From NCBI GenBank assembly GCA_039527025.1, contig BAAAJN010000006.1:252648-316647 (forward strand): 64,000 bases of DNA, written 5' to 3'. How positions within the stretch are numbered: the first letter of the stretch is position 1; every line of letters begins with the position of its first letter. Under the pieces are notes generated by a model, which did not search any database, was not told the origin of the DNA, and saw only the letters and a list, made by a program, of their open reading frames with translations. The position numbers and the translations under genes are program-made. Shown here piece after piece: positions 50,865-59,316 of this stretch. This DNA is from Microlunatus lacustris (GTDB lineage: Bacteria; Actinomycetota; Actinomycetes; Propionibacteriales; Propionibacteriaceae).

Positions 50865-51794
50865 ATGACCGACCTGCTGCCCTCCCGCACCGCCACCGGG
50901 GGCCCCGCGCTCCCGCTCTTCGACACCGCCGACGAGGCGTTCGTGGCGCACTACGCCGAGCACGGCTTCGCGCTGCTGGCGCAGGCGCTCACCCCCGACG
51001 AGGTGGCGGCCGTCAACGCCGACGCGCTGCGGCTGTGCCGGGGTGACTACGGCGACATCGGCTACGGGTGGAGCGGGCAGCAGGCGGCCGAGCCCGCCGA
51101 CGCCCTGTCGGACGAGGAGGTGCTGCGGCGCTACCTGTGCATCCACTACCCGCACAAGGTGTCGCCCCCGGCGCTGGCGGCGCTGCAGACCCCACGGGTC
51201 GTCGACGCCCTGGTCTCGGTGATCGGGCCGAACGTCAAGGCCATGCAGTCGATGCTCTTCGTCAAGTCCGAGGGCAAGCCCGGGCAGGCCTGGCACCAGG
51301 ACGAGTACTTCATCCCGACCCGTGACCGCTCCCTGACCGCCGTCTGGATCGCGCTCGACGACGCCACCATCGAGAACGGCTGCCTGTGGGTGCTGCCCGG
51401 CTCCCACCGCCGGGGGGTCATCTACCCCGAGCGCGAGCAGGACGACCCGCGCTTCGACTGCAGCAGCGAGGCCTACGACTTCCCCTACACCGACGAGCAG
51501 TCGGTGCCGGTGGAGATCCCGGCGGGCACGGCGCTGGTCTTCAACGGCTACCTGCTGCACCGCTCGCTCGAGAACTCGGGGCGGCACGGCTACCGCCGGG
51601 CGCTGGCCAACCACTACATGAGCGCGGAGTCGCTGCTCCCGTGGCGGCCGCCCGGCCCGGGCGAGCACATGGCCATGACCGACTACCGCGACATCGTGCT
51701 GGTGGCCGGGGAGGACCCCTACGCCTGGAAGGGCACGGCCGACCTGGCGAAGCCGTACTCCCGGCCCGACAAGGACGGCGGCTGCGACCGCTGA
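50865..51794 (+). CDS. Phytanoyl-CoA dioxygenase (PhyH) family protein
   Basis: A 309-residue Fe(II)/2-oxoglutarate dioxygenase. The iron site is H and D of AWHQDEYFIPTRD near residue 145 and the distal H of FNGYLLHRSLENS near residue 229. GYRRALANHYMSAES supplies the 2-oxoglutarate Arg. GCLWVLPGSHRRGVIYP is the usual PhyH block between them. ATG 50865 begins MTDLLPSRT. It is divergent from an AraC-type gene and followed 40 bases later by a family-5 binding lipoprotein gene, with which it probably forms an operon. Substrate unknown. Confidence 0.9.
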   Translation: MTDLLPSRTATGGPALPLFDTADEAFVAHYAEHGFALLAQALTPDEVAAVNADALRLCRGDYGDIGYGWSGQQAAEPADALSDEEVLRRYLCIHYPHKVSPPALAALQTPRVVDALVSVIGPNVKAMQSMLFVKSEGKPGQAWHQDEYFIPTRDRSLTAVWIALDDATIENGCLWVLPGSHRRGVIYPEREQDDPRFDCSSEAYDFPYTDEQSVPVEIPAGTALVFNGYLLHRSLENSGRHGYRRALANHYMSAESLLPWRPPGPGEHMAMTDYRDIVLVAGEDPYAWKGTADLAKPYSRPDKDGGCDR

Positions 51795-51834
51795 CCCGCA
51801 CCACCCCCCGTCCGCACGCGTTCAAGGAGGAACC

Positions 51835-53646
51835 ATGCCCGACCCGTCCCCGTTCACCGCTCCCCCGGCCGGCCCTGACCGGTGGGCCACGAGCCGCCGG
51901 TCGTTCCTGTCCCTCACCGGCCTCGCCGTGGGCGGCGCGGCCCTCGGCCTCGGCGCGGCGGGCTGCGGGACGGCGCAGACGGGCAACAGCACCGGTGACG
52001 GCGCCGCCTCGGGCCGTCCCGGTGCGTCCGGGGACACGCTCTTCGTCTCGGGCTTCCAGTGGGGTCCGCCGAGCAGCTTCAACCCGCTCAGCCCGTCCCC
52101 GGCCTGGCCGACCGGGGGCGGGCAGAGCCAGCTGGTCTACGAGACGCTGCTGCGCTTCAACCTGATCGACGGCTCCCTGCAGCCCGGCCTGGGCCGCGAG
52201 CTCCAGGAGACCGACCGGCAGACCTTCACCGTCCCCCTGCAGGACGGCACCGCCTGGGCCGACGGCAGCGAGCTGACCGCCGCGGACGTCGTCTTCACCT
52301 TCGAGCTGGCCCGGGAGGTGAGCACCGGCAGCTCGAGCGTCTGGACCTACCTCGACGCGGTGACCGCGCCGGACCCCCGGACGGTGCAGTTCACCCTGAA
52401 GAGCTCGCCCTACAACCCGGGCTCGGTCAAGGACGCGATCGCCAAGGTGCTGATCATCCCGAAGTCGGTCTGGGAGGCGTTCGACACGAGCAAGATCACC
52501 ACCGAGACCAACCTCGAACCGGTGGGCAGCGGTCCGTACCGCGTGGCCACCGCGGACCAGACGCAGGTGTCGCTGGAACGCCGTGACGACTACTGGGGCA
52601 CCGCGGTCTACGGCACCCCGGCCCCGCTGGCGATCGTGCACCCGATCTTCAAGACCGGCAACGACGGTGACATCAAGCTGCAGAGCGGCGAGATCGACGC
52701 CAGCCAGCAGTTCACCCCGCAGATCTGGAAGATGTGGGAGGACGCCGGCCGGCCGGTGGGCACCTGGCTCAAGGAGAAGCCCTACTACCTGCCCGGCAAC
52801 CTCCCGTTGCTGATCTTCAACCTGGAGCGCAAGGGCCTCGACGACGTCCGGGTGCGCCGCGCCATCGCGCACGCCATCGACTACCCCAACGTCGCGGCCA
52901 CCGCCATGTCCGACTACTCCGACCCGGCCCAGGCCAGCCTGATCCTGCCGACCGGGTACGAGGAGAAGTTCTTCGACGCGGCGGCGGTGCAGGCCGAGGG
53001 CTGGTCGTTCGACGCCGACAAGGCGGTGCAGATCCTCGAGGAGGAGCTGGAGGCCACCAAGGGCTCCGACGGGATCTACGTGCTGCCCGACGGCACCAGG
53101 CTCGGCGGCTGGGAGCTCATCACCCCGACGGGCTGGACCGACTGGAACACCGCCTGCGAGATCGTGGCCAAGTCCGCCAAGGCCGTCGGCATCGGGATCG
53201 AGACGAAGTTCCCGCAGGCGCCGACGATGCAGAAGTCCATGCAGAACGGTGACTTCGACCTCTGCATGTACTCCTACTCCGGGGTCAGCTCAGCCAGCCC
53301 CTGGGTGCGCTTCCGCGACGCCATGGACGACCGCGGGGTGGCCGCGGCCGGCAAGACGGCGTTCTACAACTACAACCGGTTCTCCCACCCCGACGTGTCC
53401 GGCCTGCTCGACGCGGCCGCCGCCGCGACCAGTGACGAGGAGGCCCGGACCGCGTACGCCGCGCTGGACGCGATCTACCGGAAGCAGATCCCGGTCGTGC
53501 CGCTGATGTACCGCCCGCTGGAGTTCTACGAGTTCCAGACCTCGAACTGGACGAACTTCCCGACCGCGGAGAACCCCTACGCGCCGCCGATGTGGCAGGG
53601 CGCCGGGATCAGCTGGCTGTCCAAGATCACCAAGGTCGGCAGCTAG
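51835..53646 (+). CDS. Family-5 solute-binding lipoprotein (dipeptide/oligopeptide type), orphan
   Basis: A 603-residue extracytoplasmic binding protein. A Tat-type signal TSRRSFLSLTGLAVGGAALG leads to a lipobox GAAGC with the cysteine near residue 44. The SBP_bac_5 fold is shown by ELTAADVVFTFELAREV, PVGSGPYRVATADQ and the hinge block LDDVRVRRAIAHAIDYPNVA. AAGGAGG lies before the ATG. No permease or ATPase gene follows within this window, so it must use a distant transporter or act as a sensor. Such proteins bind peptides, nickel, glycans or polyketides; the co-encoded PhyH-like gene gives no clear ligand. Confidence 0.92.
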   Translation: MPDPSPFTAPPAGPDRWATSRRSFLSLTGLAVGGAALGLGAAGCGTAQTGNSTGDGAASGRPGASGDTLFVSGFQWGPPSSFNPLSPSPAWPTGGGQSQLVYETLLRFNLIDGSLQPGLGRELQETDRQTFTVPLQDGTAWADGSELTAADVVFTFELAREVSTGSSSVWTYLDAVTAPDPRTVQFTLKSSPYNPGSVKDAIAKVLIIPKSVWEAFDTSKITTETNLEPVGSGPYRVATADQTQVSLERRDDYWGTAVYGTPAPLAIVHPIFKTGNDGDIKLQSGEIDASQQFTPQIWKMWEDAGRPVGTWLKEKPYYLPGNLPLLIFNLERKGLDDVRVRRAIAHAIDYPNVAATAMSDYSDPAQASLILPTGYEEKFFDAAAVQAEGWSFDADKAVQILEEELEATKGSDGIYVLPDGTRLGGWELITPTGWTDWNTACEIVAKSAKAVGIGIETKFPQAPTMQKSMQNGDFDLCMYSYSGVSSASPWVRFRDAMDDRGVAAAGKTAFYNYNRFSHPDVSGLLDAAAAATSDEEARTAYAALDAIYRKQIPVVPLMYRPLEFYEFQTSNWTNFPTAENPYAPPMWQGAGISWLSKITKVGS

Positions 53647-53656
53647 GAACGGCCGC

Positions 53657-53848
53657 TCAGGCCAGGTTCGACGCTCCAGAGCGCGAGGATGCGGGAGGGA
53701 TGCGGGAGCGGGCGGTGCCCGCCTCGCGCATGTCGCTGGCCGAGCCGATGGCCTCGCGCAGGTGGGACACGAAGAGGGCGACGAGCAGCGCCACGCTGAT
53801 GCCCTCACCGGTGGCCAGGCCCCCGCCCCAGCCGGTCGCTGCGAGCAC
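53657..53848 (-). pseudogene. Possible C-terminal remnant of a membrane protein (CtaG-like)
   Basis: A 63-codon frame reading GWGGGLATGEGISVALLVALFVSHLREA and then a polar tail. One transmembrane helix followed by a cytosolic tail resembles the end of CtaG-type cytochrome oxidase assembly proteins, but the match is weak. There is no ribosome binding site at the GTG 53848, and nothing upstream on that strand continues the protein. It could also be a real small gene or chance. Confidence 0.3.
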
Positions 53849-53857
53849 GGCGGGACG

Positions 53858-54268
53858 TCACCCGTGCGGTCGGTGCGCCCGTCGCGGGGGGACCAGCGGT
53901 CGCGGCACGGCGGCCAGCCGGCGCCGGCCGCGGACGTCCGGAGCCAGGCTCAGCACGCCGGTCAGGGACACCGCGGCGCTGACCAGGGCCGGCCGCCGCC
54001 GTCCCCGGTCAGCCACCGCGAGCGCCAGCATGGACGCGAGGTGAGCGAGGTCGGTGAGCAGCCACAGCCGGCTCAGCCGGCTCAGCCGGCTCGGCAGGGC
54101 GGTCTGCAGCAGGCCCTGCCCGAGGTGCCGCAGCCCGAGGACGGTGACGACGCGGTGCTCGACGGCCGACGGCGCCCGTGCGGTGAGGCCGCGCCAGATG
54201 CCGTCGCCCCGGCCGAGCAGCGCCGCCCCCCAGGCCAGCCCGGCCAGGCCGGGGACCCGGGAGCTCAC
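53858..54268 (-). CDS. Hypothetical membrane-associated protein, 136 residues
   Basis: Starts VSSRVPGLAGLAWGAALLGRGDGIW and continues VEHRVVTVLGLRHLGQGLLQTALPSRL. Two or three weak hydrophobic segments follow (WLLTDLAHLASMLALAVA, ALVSAAVSLTGVLSLA), and the tail is basic (RRLAAVPRPLVPPRRAHR). Its GTG at 54268 overlaps the upstream short-chain dehydrogenase stop (GTGA), which supports co-translation. A 9-bp tandem triplication at 54065-54091 gives SRLSRLSRL. Family not recognised. Confidence 0.65.
   Translation of the reverse strand: MSSRVPGLAGLAWGAALLGRGDGIWRGLTARAPSAVEHRVVTVLGLRHLGQGLLQTALPSRLSRLSRLWLLTDLAHLASMLALAVADRGRRRPALVSAAVSLTGVLSLAPDVRGRRRLAAVPRPLVPPRRAHRPHG
54065..54091 (-). repeat. 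Three tandem copies of a 9-bp unit inside a coding region
   Basis: CAGCCGGCT occurs three times in a row without mismatch (54065-54073, 54074-54082, 54083-54091). It keeps the frame and encodes Ser-Arg-Leu repeats. Confidence 0.9.
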
Positions 54269-55272
54269 GGCCGCCGGGCGACCAGGGCGGCGAGGCCGCC
54301 GGCCAGCAGCACCCCGGCCCCCGCGGCCAGCGGACCGGCCCGGTGCGACAGCCACTGCTGCACGCTGGACTCCTTGGCCCGGTCGTCGAAGGTGCCGTGC
54401 GCGCCGAAGTCCCGGCCGCCGGCGCCGTCGAGCGGGGTGAACAGGTTGTCCGGGCGGCCCTCGTCCTCGGGCTCGTCGACCTGCTGGTCGCTGAACCCGG
54501 TCCGGGCCAGGTAGCGGTCGAGGAGCCCGGGGGCGACGGCGTTGCCGAGCAGGGTGCCGACGGTGCTGCCGCCGACCCACCACTCCCGCCGGCCCGGGTG
54601 GTCGATGGCGTGCAGCACGGCCCGGGCAGCCACCTCAGGCTGGTAGATCGGCGGCACCGGCTGCGCCTTGTCCGGCAGCTTCGAGCGCACCCAGCCGAAC
54701 TGCGGGGTGTTCACCGCGGGCAGCTGGACCATGGTGACCTGGATGCCGCTGCCGTCGTGCAGCAGCTCGGTGCGCAGCGACTCGTGGAAGCCCTGGATGG
54801 CGTGCTTGGCCCCGCAGTAGGCGGTCTGCAGCGGGACGCCCCGGTAGGCCAGGGCCGAGCCGACGTGGACGATCGTGCCGCGGTCGCGGAGTCTCATCCG
54901 GCGCAGCGCGGCCATGGTGCCGTAGACGTAGCCGAGGTAGGTCACCTCGGTGACCCGCCGGTACTCCTCGGGGGTCACGTCACCGAAGCGGGCGAACACC
55001 GAGGTGAAGGCCACGTTCACCCAGACGTCGATGGGTCCCAGCCGCTGCTCGACCTGCTCGGCGGCCGCGTCGACGGCCTCGGCGTCGCTGACGTCGACGG
55101 GCACCACCAGCGCCTCCCCGCCGTGCTCGGCCACCTCCCGGGCGGCCGCGGCCAGTCCGGCCTCCCCGCGGGCGAGCAGCGCGAGCCGGTCCCCTCGGGC
55201 GGCCAGCTCGCGCACCACCGCGCGTCCGATCCCCCCGCTCGCCCCGGTCACGACGACAACCCGTCCAGCCAT
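54265..55272 (-). CDS. Short-chain dehydrogenase with C-terminal membrane anchor
   Basis: A 335-residue SDR. The coenzyme site is VVVVTGASGGIGRAVVREL at the very N-terminus and LLARGEAG suggests NADP(H). The NNAG position is changed to VNVAF. The catalytic residues are S in HVGSALAYRG, then YCGAKHAIQ. The 80-residue extension after the fold ends in a hydrophobic helix AGAGVLLAGGLAALVA and RRP, so the enzyme is likely tethered to the membrane. ATG 55272. It overlaps the downstream 136-residue gene by four bases. Substrate unknown; similar long SDRs occur near lipid-modifying genes. Confidence 0.88.
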   Translation of the reverse strand: MAGRVVVVTGASGGIGRAVVRELAARGDRLALLARGEAGLAAAAREVAEHGGEALVVPVDVSDAEAVDAAAEQVEQRLGPIDVWVNVAFTSVFARFGDVTPEEYRRVTEVTYLGYVYGTMAALRRMRLRDRGTIVHVGSALAYRGVPLQTAYCGAKHAIQGFHESLRTELLHDGSGIQVTMVQLPAVNTPQFGWVRSKLPDKAQPVPPIYQPEVAARAVLHAIDHPGRREWWVGGSTVGTLLGNAVAPGLLDRYLARTGFSDQQVDEPEDEGRPDNLFTPLDGAGGRDFGAHGTFDDRAKESSVQQWLSHRAGPLAAGAGVLLAGGLAALVARRP

Positions 55273-55373
55273 CCGGCTCCTCCTCGGTCCAGGCCGGCGG
55301 GTGCCGCACGACCTGGTCCCTGTATAGCCGGACCGCGCCTGGTCGACGCGGGTGGTCGTCCGTGCGGACCGTC

Positions 55374-55577
55374 CTACCGGGTCGCGTGCGCGTGCGAGCC
55401 GCGGAGCCCGCCCCACCGGCGGCGGCGCTCCGCCCGGCGGACGGCCCGCGACGCGGCGTAGCGCCGCAGCGCCGACGGGGGTGCCACCTGCGCTGCCAGC
55501 CGGTCCATCGCCGCGATGTCCTGCAGCTCGGTGGTCCTGGCCCGGTGCTCCCAGCCGAAGCTGTAGTCGTCGGTCAT
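55374..55577 (-). CDS. Hypothetical protein, 67 residues, basic
   Basis: Starts MTDDYSFGWEHRARTTELQDIAAMDRLAAQVAPPSALRRY and ends in an Arg-rich tail (RAVRRAERRRRWGGL). No signal peptide, membrane helix or recognised domain. GGGGA lies about six bases before the ATG at 55577. It lies alone between a leftward dehydrogenase gene and the rightward LAL regulator gene. Moderately likely to be real from its start region and composition. Confidence 0.55.
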   Translation of the reverse strand: MTDDYSFGWEHRARTTELQDIAAMDRLAAQVAPPSALRRYAASRAVRRAERRRRWGGLRGSHAHATR

Positions 55578-55774
55578 CGTGGTCCCCTCTCCTGAGCGGG
55601 CCAGGTGGCCCGTGCTCGAGCACCACGTTCGTCCTGAGGTGGGGTCCCCGGTATCGGACGAGCGACGTATCTCCGGCCCGGGCAGGGGGCGCACCCGGGT
55701 CTGAGGTGGCTGGTGCCGGCGGTCCTCACCCTGAGGTACCGGCCGCTGTCAGTGCTCTCTGCCACGATGACCGC

Positions 55775-58660
55775 ATGTCCGCTGCCGCCGCGCCAGCTCC
55801 CCTGGTGGGGCGCGCTGACGAGCTGGCCGTGCTGACCGCGGCGGCCGGTGCCGGCCCGGACGCCCACTCGGGTCTGGTGCTGCTGAGCGGGGACGCCGGC
55901 ATCGGCAAGTCCCGGCTGCTCGCCGCGCTCGGCGACCACGCCGCCGCCCGGGGCTGGCGGGTCGCGGTCGGGCACTGCCTGGATCTGGGCGGCAGCCCCC
56001 TGCCCTACCTGCCCTTCACCGAGATCGCCGGCCGCCTGCAGGCCACCAGGCCCGAGGTGATGCAGCACCTGGTGCAGCGCTGGCCGGCCGCGGCCCGGCT
56101 GCTGCCCGGGAGTGCGGGAACGGACACGGCGCTGACGGAGCCGGTGGACCGGGGCGCGTTCTTCGCCGCCCTGCACGCCGTGCTCGCCGAGCTCGGCTGC
56201 GCCGGGCCGCTGCTGGTGGTCATCGAGGACCTGCACTGGGCCGACCGCTCCACCTGCGACCTGCTCAGCTACCTCTTCAGCCGCGGGTTCGCCGAACCGG
56301 TCTCGCTGGTGGCCTCCTACCGCAGCGACGACCTGCACCGCCGGCACCCGCTGCGCACCGTGGCCGCCCAGTGGTCACGGCTGCCCGGGGTCCGCCGCGT
56401 CGAGCTCGGTCCGCTGTCCGACGCCGCCGTGCGGGACCTCGTGCAGCGCCTGCACCCGGACCCGTTGGACGCCGCCGCGCTGCGCGCCGTCGTCGAACGG
56501 GCCGAGGGCAACGCGTTCTTCACCGAGGAGCTGGTCGCGGCGGTGGGCTCGACCGTGGTGCCCCGCGACCTGGCCGGGCTGCTGCTGCTGCGGCTGGACA
56601 GCCTCGACCCCGACGCCCGGCGCGTGGTCCGGGCCGCGGCGGCCGGCGGGCGGCAGGTCCGCGACGACGTGCTGGCCGCCGTCACCGAGCTCGGACCGCA
56701 GGAGTTCGAGGCCGCGGTCCGCTCCGCCGTGGAGCTGAACGTGCTGGTCGCCGACGTCGACGGCTACCGTTTCCGCCACTCGCTGCTGGCCGAGGCCGTC
56801 TACGAGGACCTGCTGCCGGGCGAGCGGCGCCGGCTGCACGCCGCCTTCGTCCGGGCCTTCGCGACGGTGGGCAGCGGCGGGGCCGCCGACCTGGCCCGGC
56901 ACGCCGTGGCGGCCGGGGACCACCCGACGGCGGTGCGGGCCAGCGACCAGGCCGGTGACGAGGCCCTGACCGCCGGCGGCCCCGACGAGGCGGCCCGGCA
57001 CTTCGCCCAGGCCTTGGACCTGCACCCCGGCTGGGGAGCACCCGACGTGCCGGACCTCGTCCGGCTGACCGAGAAGGCGGCCACGGCGGCGGCGGCCGCC
57101 GGGCACGTCGTCCGCGCCGAGTCGGTGGTCGCCGAGCAGCTGGCGCGGCTGCCGGTGGGCGCACCGGTCGAGGACCGCGCCCGGCTGCTGGTGGCCCGCG
57201 CGGAGGCGGCCCTGCTGTCGGAGTCGGCGACCGACGTCGTCGCCCTCGCCGGCGAGGCGCTCGCCCTGGTCCCGGCCGAGCCGCCGACCCCCCTGCGCAG
57301 CCGGGCCGTGGCGGTGCGGGCGGCCGCACTGGCCTCGGTGCGTTCCGACGAGGAGGCGTTGCGCTGGGCCGAGGAGGGTCTGGCCACCCCGCCGGAGGTC
57401 CGGGTCGGAGAGGTCACCACCCTGTTGCAGACGGTGCTCGCCCGGGTCACCGAGCGCGGCGGCGACCCGGCCGCCTCGGAGCGGATGCTGCGCCGGGTGC
57501 TCGAGGAGGGCCCGGACGACCTGGCCCGGCTGCGGGTCCGCTACCAGCTGGGCTGGGTCGAGATGGAGGGCGGGCAGCTGGAGCAGGCCCTGGAGACCTT
57601 CCGGCTGGCGGCCCGGCGGAGCGCCGAGCTGGGCCGGCCCTACGCGCCGACGGGGGCGGACTCCCGGGTGCTCGCCGGGCTGGTGGCCTACCAGCTGGGC
57701 CGGTGGGACCTGGCCGAAGAGCTGACCGAGCCCGGGGCAGGACAGCCTCCCCCGCTGGCGGCTGCCGGACTGGCGGCCGTCACGCTGGCCGTGCGGGCCG
57801 GTCGCGGGCGGCCGGCAGGCTGGCCGGAGCTGATGGCGCGGGTCCGGCCGCAGTGGACGACGGACGGCATGGTCGGGGTGCACAGCACCGCTGCGGCCAT
57901 CGACCTGCACGGCAACGCCGGAGACCTGGACGCAGCCCTCGCGGTGCACGACGACCTGGTCGACTGCATCGGCGCCGTCTGGGGGACGCGAGAGTTCCAG
58001 GGCGAGATCCGGCTGGCCGGGCTGCTGATCGGACAGCTGGCCGGCCAGATCGGCGACGTCGACCCGCGACGTCGGGCGGAGCTGGTCGAGCGCGGCGCGG
58101 AGCTGGCGGCTGCCGCGAGCCAGGCGCGGGCGATGGGTCGCCGGCCGGAGCCCGGCCTGGAGAGCCAGGCCTGGTTGGCCCGGGTGCACGCCGAGCTGCT
58201 CCGGCTCCGGCACGCAGCCGGGGAGACCGTCGACGCCGAGGAGCTGGAGCAGGCCTGGGCGACGGCCGTCGGCGCGGCCGAGCGCTACGGGCAGCCGTAC
58301 GAGCTGGCCCGGAGCCGGGCGCGCTGGGCCGCGGCGCTGAAGCGACGGGGCCGGACGGCGGAGGCGGTGGAGACCGCCCGGCTGGCCCAGCAGACCGCCG
58401 ACGCGCTGGGGGCCGCCCCGCTGACGGCCGAGCTCCGGCCGCTGGTCGGCCGTCGGGGTGCGCCCGAGGTGCTCACACCCCGGGAGGCCGAGGTGCTGGC
58501 GCTGGTCGCGGAAGGGCTCAGCAATCGCGAGGTCGGTGGCCGCCTCGTCGTCAGCACCAAGACGGTGAGCGTGCACGTGTCGAACATCTTGGCCAAGCTG
58601 TCCGTCCGCTCGCGGACCGAGGCCGTCGCGGTGGCACGTCGGCGTGGCCTGCTCAACTGA
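55775..58660 (+). CDS. LAL-type LuxR regulator with AAA ATPase domain
   Basis: A 961-residue regulator of the MalT/LAL class. The N-terminal AAA-type domain has Walker A SGDAGIGKSRLL at residues 38-49 and Walker B LLVVIEDLHWAD near residue 150. A long TPR-like helical middle (about 380-880) follows. The C-terminal LuxR helix-turn-helix is LTPREAEVLALVAEGLSNREVGGRLVVSTKTVSVHVSNIL. ATG 55775 is chosen because APLVGRADELAVL, the usual beginning, follows at once. A 5-bp dyad CCTCA-CCC-TGAGG lies about 40 bases upstream. The inducer and targets are unknown. Confidence 0.93.
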   Translation: MSAAAAPAPLVGRADELAVLTAAAGAGPDAHSGLVLLSGDAGIGKSRLLAALGDHAAARGWRVAVGHCLDLGGSPLPYLPFTEIAGRLQATRPEVMQHLVQRWPAAARLLPGSAGTDTALTEPVDRGAFFAALHAVLAELGCAGPLLVVIEDLHWADRSTCDLLSYLFSRGFAEPVSLVASYRSDDLHRRHPLRTVAAQWSRLPGVRRVELGPLSDAAVRDLVQRLHPDPLDAAALRAVVERAEGNAFFTEELVAAVGSTVVPRDLAGLLLLRLDSLDPDARRVVRAAAAGGRQVRDDVLAAVTELGPQEFEAAVRSAVELNVLVADVDGYRFRHSLLAEAVYEDLLPGERRRLHAAFVRAFATVGSGGAADLARHAVAAGDHPTAVRASDQAGDEALTAGGPDEAARHFAQALDLHPGWGAPDVPDLVRLTEKAATAAAAAGHVVRAESVVAEQLARLPVGAPVEDRARLLVARAEAALLSESATDVVALAGEALALVPAEPPTPLRSRAVAVRAAALASVRSDEEALRWAEEGLATPPEVRVGEVTTLLQTVLARVTERGGDPAASERMLRRVLEEGPDDLARLRVRYQLGWVEMEGGQLEQALETFRLAARRSAELGRPYAPTGADSRVLAGLVAYQLGRWDLAEELTEPGAGQPPPLAAAGLAAVTLAVRAGRGRPAGWPELMARVRPQWTTDGMVGVHSTAAAIDLHGNAGDLDAALAVHDDLVDCIGAVWGTREFQGEIRLAGLLIGQLAGQIGDVDPRRRAELVERGAELAAAASQARAMGRRPEPGLESQAWLARVHAELLRLRHAAGETVDAEELEQAWATAVGAAERYGQPYELARSRARWAAALKRRGRTAEAVETARLAQQTADALGAAPLTAELRPLVGRRGAPEVLTPREAEVLALVAEGLSNREVGGRLVVSTKTVSVHVSNILAKLSVRSRTEAVAVARRRGLLN

Positions 58661-58692
58661 CGGATCAGCACACCTGGCTACCCCGGCCGGCG

Positions 58693-59031
58693 TCAGCTCA
58701 GCACGGCGTCCAGCGCCCAGTAGGCCTGCTGCGCCGTCGTGCAGGGGTACTGGGCGGCCGGCTCGAGGTCCTCCGACCGGCACCGGCGGCACCGCAGGTG
58801 CAGGCTCTCCGTGCCGTCGCCGGCAGGCGTGGCGCCGTGCTCGGCCAGGATCAGGAACAGGGCCGTCGTGAGCCGCTGTCCGCTGGTCCCCGCCCGGCGG
58901 AGCACGTCGGCCACGTCGGCGACGAAGGCCTGCTGGTCGGCGAGCACCCGCTGCGGCACCTGGGGCGGGACGTGCGGCCGGTGTGCCGCGTGCGGGACGG
59001 GTGCGCGACGTCGCACGGTCTGGACCGTCAA
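58693..59031 (-). CDS. Hypothetical protein, 112 residues, with a Cys cluster
   Basis: Helical N-terminal two thirds (LADQQAFVADVADVLRRAG, RLTTALFLILAEHG), then LHLRCRRCRSEDLEPAAQYPC, three cysteines that could bind a metal, and a final helix TAQQAYWALDAVLS. The TTG at 59031 is convincing because AAGGAG lies six bases upstream. It is convergent with the LAL regulator and divergent from catalase (286 bp between). Family not recognised; a redox or metal role would be only a guess from the neighbour. Confidence 0.65.
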   Translation of the reverse strand: MTVQTVRRRAPVPHAAHRPHVPPQVPQRVLADQQAFVADVADVLRRAGTSGQRLTTALFLILAEHGATPAGDGTESLHLRCRRCRSEDLEPAAQYPCTTAQQAYWALDAVLS

Positions 59032-59316
59032 CGAGGGCTCCTTCCGGAACAGCTGGGAGGATCAGGCTGCCGAGGCCACCTCTGGCCCGGCCGGCCTTCG
59101 GCGCGAGGTCCGCTCAGGACCTGCCGAGCATCAGCCGGCACACCGGGGGCCCTGGTCCCTGCCGGATCGTCCGCGATACTGGTGGCAGAGCCGCCGTCGC
59201 CCCGGTGCCGGTGGCTCCCGACCTCGCCGACGAGCCAGGACCGAAGTCGCGGGCTGCCCGAACGCCCGCCGAGACCGCCGGACGCGCAGCGCGCGCCGGC
59301 CAGGAACGGAGTGCAG

